From the NCBI GenBank assembly GCA_002427165.1, contig DIQB01000032.1, positions 1 to 6,753 of the forward strand: 6,753 nt of DNA, written 5' to 3'. The translations under genes and the position numbers were made by a program. Positions within the stretch are counted from its first letter, which is position 1; the number at the start of each line of letters is the position of its first letter. This DNA is from Firmicutes bacterium UBA5473. GTDB taxonomy: Bacteria > Bacillota > DTU084. Below the pieces are notes generated by a model. That model saw only the letters and a program-made list of their open reading frames with translations, was not told the DNA's origin and ran no database searches. Shown piece by piece: positions 4,758-6,753 of this stretch.

Positions 4758-6095
4758 TTGATAGAAAAAACACAAAAGCTAGCCAAGACGGCAGCCTTAT
4801 CAATTGTTATCTTTACTGTTACTATGGGTTGCATCGCATCCCAATACAAACTAGGTCCCGGTGACAATCTCAGAATAGGAGTCTGGGGCCATGAAGATTT
4901 GAAAACCGAGACCATAGTGCGGCCAGATGGTATGATCTCTTTCCCTCTCATCGGGGACTGTAGTGTCCGGGGATTGACTCCCCAGGAGCTGGCAGCAGAC
5001 CTGGAGCTTCGGCTTGCCACCTACATAAAAAGGCCAGCTGTCACAGTTTCGGTGCAGCAGTTTCGCCAGATTCAGGTGCAAGTACTAGGGGAGGTGGCTC
5101 GGCCCGGCCAATATAACCTCATTGCAACGAGCAAAGCCAGCCAGGCCATAGCTGCAGCTGGAGGCCTTCTGGGAGATAGGGCCGCAGCCACAGCTAGCCT
5201 AACTCGCCAGGGAAAGACTATACCTTTTGCTGTGGACAAGCCAGGCCAAGGTGAAGATCTATCCTTGGAAGACGGAGATCTAATCCACGTTCCTACCAAG
5301 CCCCAGGTGACAGTGCTAGGGGAGGTAGCAAGGCCCGGCCTTTATCTAATAGATAAGGGTACAAGGCTTTCAGAGCTCTTAGCTCAAGCCGGGGGCACCA
5401 CATCCCTTGCAGATCAGGGCCAGGCCCAACTAATTCGCAAAGGCCAGGGGATCCCCTTGACTCGTGCTCACTTCAGCGGCCAGAGCAAACTGGAGCTGTT
5501 AGATAAGGATACACTTTTTCTGCCGCCTATGCCCCAGATCGTGCTCCGAGGAGAGGTGGCAAAGCCTGGTACCTACAGGCTGCCTGTAGGTACAACTGTT
5601 TTCACAGCCCTAGCTTTAGCGGGCGATCTCACAGAGAAAGCCGACCCCAAACAAATCACTCTCAGCCGCCAGGGGAAAACCCAGATCCTCGATCTTACAG
5701 CTGGCGGAGGAGAGATCCAGCTCCTCTCCGATGATAGACTGGAAATCCCCCGGGGCAGACGGGAAGTACTGGTTCTAGGCCAGGTCCGTACCCCAGGCGC
5801 CTATTTGCTCCCTCCCCTAAGTAGCGTCCTAGATGCAATTGCTCTGGCTGGCGGCACCACAGATAAAGCCCAGACAGAGAAGATTCGCATCTACTCCAAA
5901 GGAGATCTGGATGCGCAGAAGGTCCTGGCCTTGGGCCAAGACCGACTGCTCTTTGAAGGGGAACTTAGCGTAAACCCTGCTTTGGGCGAAGGGGACATAG
6001 TCTTTGTCCCTGAGAGCAAACGCCTCGATTGGGTGAAGCTGGGCACAGTTTTGGGTGTCTTTCGGATCTTACAGGAGATTTTCATTGGAAAGTAG
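4758..6095 (+). CDS. Wza-like polysaccharide export protein with four SLBB domains
   Basis: A 445-residue outer-membrane polysaccharide export channel of the Wza/Poly_export family, which passes capsule or exopolysaccharide across the periplasm and outer membrane. Residues 1-28 are an N-terminal export signal; Cys25 follows VTMG, a non-canonical lipobox, so lipidation is uncertain. The Poly_export domain spans about 28-103, opening YKLGPGDNLRIGVWGHEDL with RPDGMISFPLIG at 55-66. SLBB domains follow at about 105-179, 183-257, 259-332 and 335-418, each opening with (G)EVARPGxY-type signatures (GEVARPG 111, GEVARPG 188, GEVAKPG 265, GQVRTPG 341). The end, LDWVKLGTVLGVFRILQEIF (423-442), could be the amphipathic helix that forms the outer-membrane ring in Wza. 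Wza itself has fewer SLBB-type domains, so this is a long-barrel variant. TTG at 4758 is chosen: AAGGGGG lies 10 nt upstream, an in-frame stop is at 4728, and the only later ATG nearby (4824) would delete the signal peptide. The Wzz-like gene follows after 7 bp. Confidence 0.93.
   Translation: MIEKTQKLAKTAALSIVIFTVTMGCIASQYKLGPGDNLRIGVWGHEDLKTETIVRPDGMISFPLIGDCSVRGLTPQELAADLELRLATYIKRPAVTVSVQQFRQIQVQVLGEVARPGQYNLIATSKASQAIAAAGGLLGDRAAATASLTRQGKTIPFAVDKPGQGEDLSLEDGDLIHVPTKPQVTVLGEVARPGLYLIDKGTRLSELLAQAGGTTSLADQGQAQLIRKGQGIPLTRAHFSGQSKLELLDKDTLFLPPMPQIVLRGEVAKPGTYRLPVGTTVFTALALAGDLTEKADPKQITLSRQGKTQILDLTAGGGEIQLLSDDRLEIPRGRREVLVLGQVRTPGAYLLPPLSSVLDAIALAGGTTDKAQTEKIRIYSKGDLDAQKVLALGQDRLLFEGELSVNPALGEGDIVFVPESKRLDWVKLGTVLGVFRILQEIFIGK
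5569..5593. repeat. Near-perfect inverted repeat inside the export gene
   Basis: gtacctacaggc (5569-5580) and its exact reverse complement gcctgtaggtac (5582-5593) flank a single T. It covers the codons for the GTYRLPVGT segment at the start of the third SLBB domain. The other SLBB openings encode similar residues without this symmetry, so the protein sequence does not require it. Confidence 0.85.
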
Positions 6096-6102
6096 GGTGG
6101 AG

Positions 6103-6753
6103 ATGGAACTAGAACTGAGGGATATTTTTCGGATCATCTACAGACAGCGTTGGCTGATTTTACTTCTCGTTGCCATCTCCTTGATTGGCGCTTGGGTAGC
6201 AAATGAGGTAACCCCTCCCATCTATGAGGCGCAGACTAAAGTCTTAATCAAAGGAGATAAAGCAACCCAGCAGCTGGTACTTTCGGATGTCATGGGCGGT
6301 GGCACACCGGATCGGGATCTACAAAACTATACCCAGGTTCTCAAAAGCGATACAGTGCTGCTTGATGCTGCAGGCAGCCCCGAGAGGGCAAAACTTCTGA
6401 AAGAAAACGTGAGAGTGGAGCCTGTAGTAGGTTCGGATCTTATCTCTATAAGTGTCGAGGGCGAGGATCCGCGCTGGATCGCCCAGATGGCAAACAGCCT
6501 GGTCTCGGCCTTCTCTGAGCGACTTGCCGAGATCAGCCGCCAGAGCGCACATTCTGCACGCAACTTTATCGAAGAGCAGCTGGAGGTAGTAAAAGAAGAT
6601 CTAGCCCTCTCTGAAGAGCGACTCAAAGCCTATAAAGAGAATAACAAGATCATCGAGCCCCAAGGGGAGATCTCACAGGCCATCGCACGGGGCGCCAGGC
6701 TCGAGGCTACCATGGAGGAGGCACGTCTGGGGGCTCTGGAGGCAGAGCGGCAG
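6103..6753 (+). CDS. Wzz-type polysaccharide chain-length determinant, partial (C-terminus beyond window)
   Basis: The first 217 residues of a Wzz-family (PF02706) polysaccharide co-polymerase, open to the right edge. A short cytoplasmic start (MELELRDIFRIIYRQRW) leads into a transmembrane helix at about 17-34. The conserved PPIYEAQTKVLI segment follows at 38-49, and then a periplasmic domain (Wzz core to about 95, with DLISISVEGEDPRWIAQMAN at 112-131). From about 142 a long charged coiled coil begins (RNFIEEQLEVVKEDLALSEE, 153-172). In this family the periplasmic part sets polymer chain length together with the Wzy polymerase and docks under the Wza-type channel encoded just upstream, 7 bp away. 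Whether a BY-kinase domain is fused at the C-terminus cannot be seen. ATG at 6103 is preceded by GGGTGGAG; an in-frame GTG at 6097 is an alternative start adding two residues. Confidence 0.92.
   Translation, partial: MELELRDIFRIIYRQRWLILLLVAISLIGAWVANEVTPPIYEAQTKVLIKGDKATQQLVLSDVMGGGTPDRDLQNYTQVLKSDTVLLDAAGSPERAKLLKENVRVEPVVGSDLISISVEGEDPRWIAQMANSLVSAFSERLAEISRQSAHSARNFIEEQLEVVKEDLALSEERLKAYKENNKIIEPQGEISQAIARGARLEATMEEARLGALEAERQ

Noticed and set aside
4598..5020. 140-codon minus-strand ORF opposite the start of the export gene
   Set aside because: Antisense shadow of a strongly recognised Poly_export domain; composition is Ser/Pro/Arg-rich without motifs.
6319..6626. Overlapping minus-strand ORFs inside the Wzz-like gene
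   Set aside because: Shadows of the intact plus-strand Wzz frame, which is open and conserved throughout.

Overview
The window reads as a piece of chromosome from a diderm (outer-membrane-bearing) member of the Bacillota. This is inferred from gene content, not from any marker gene. On the Bacillota side are two glycine-led single-helix microproteins of the YjcZ-like kind and a DUF421 (YetF-like) membrane protein followed by a DUF4363-like remnant. On the outer-membrane side are a secreted protein that looks like a beta-barrel and ends in phenylalanine, and a Wza-like polysaccharide export protein with four SLBB repeats followed by a Wzz-type chain-length/tyrosine-kinase-like protein. Limnochordia or another diderm Bacillota group would fit, but I cannot assign a taxon from this sequence.

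Layout. Positions 7-777 (+) encode the putative outer-membrane barrel, closed by a strong intrinsic terminator at 838-865. Positions 951-1025 (-) and 2609-2707 (-) encode two paralogous microproteins of 24 and 32 residues, each with a near-consensus Shine-Dalgarno. Between them, about 1401-2388 (+) holds a decayed NucS/DUF91-type endonuclease gene, broken by several stops and frameshifts and with the glutamate of its E-x-K nuclease motif replaced by lysine. A perfect 32-bp palindrome lies at 2445-2476. From 2708 to 3388 the sequence is gene-poor, with one unrecognised 54-codon ORF and a thrice-repeated short motif. Positions 3389-3735 (-) hold a frameshifted DUF4363-like gene directly downstream of the intact DUF421 gene (3758-4486, -). 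After a 271-bp divergent spacer, the exopolysaccharide operon starts at 4758 (+) with the export protein; the Wzz-like gene (from 6103) runs off the right edge.

How the genes work together. Only the right-hand pair forms a clear pathway: the periplasmic/outer-membrane export channel and the inner-membrane co-polymerase, 7 bp apart, are the usual first two genes of a Wzy-type capsule or exopolysaccharide cluster. The rest looks like a decaying buffer zone between operons: small membrane microproteins, one intact DUF421 gene and at least two dead genes. I found no RNA gene, CRISPR array or intact mobile element.
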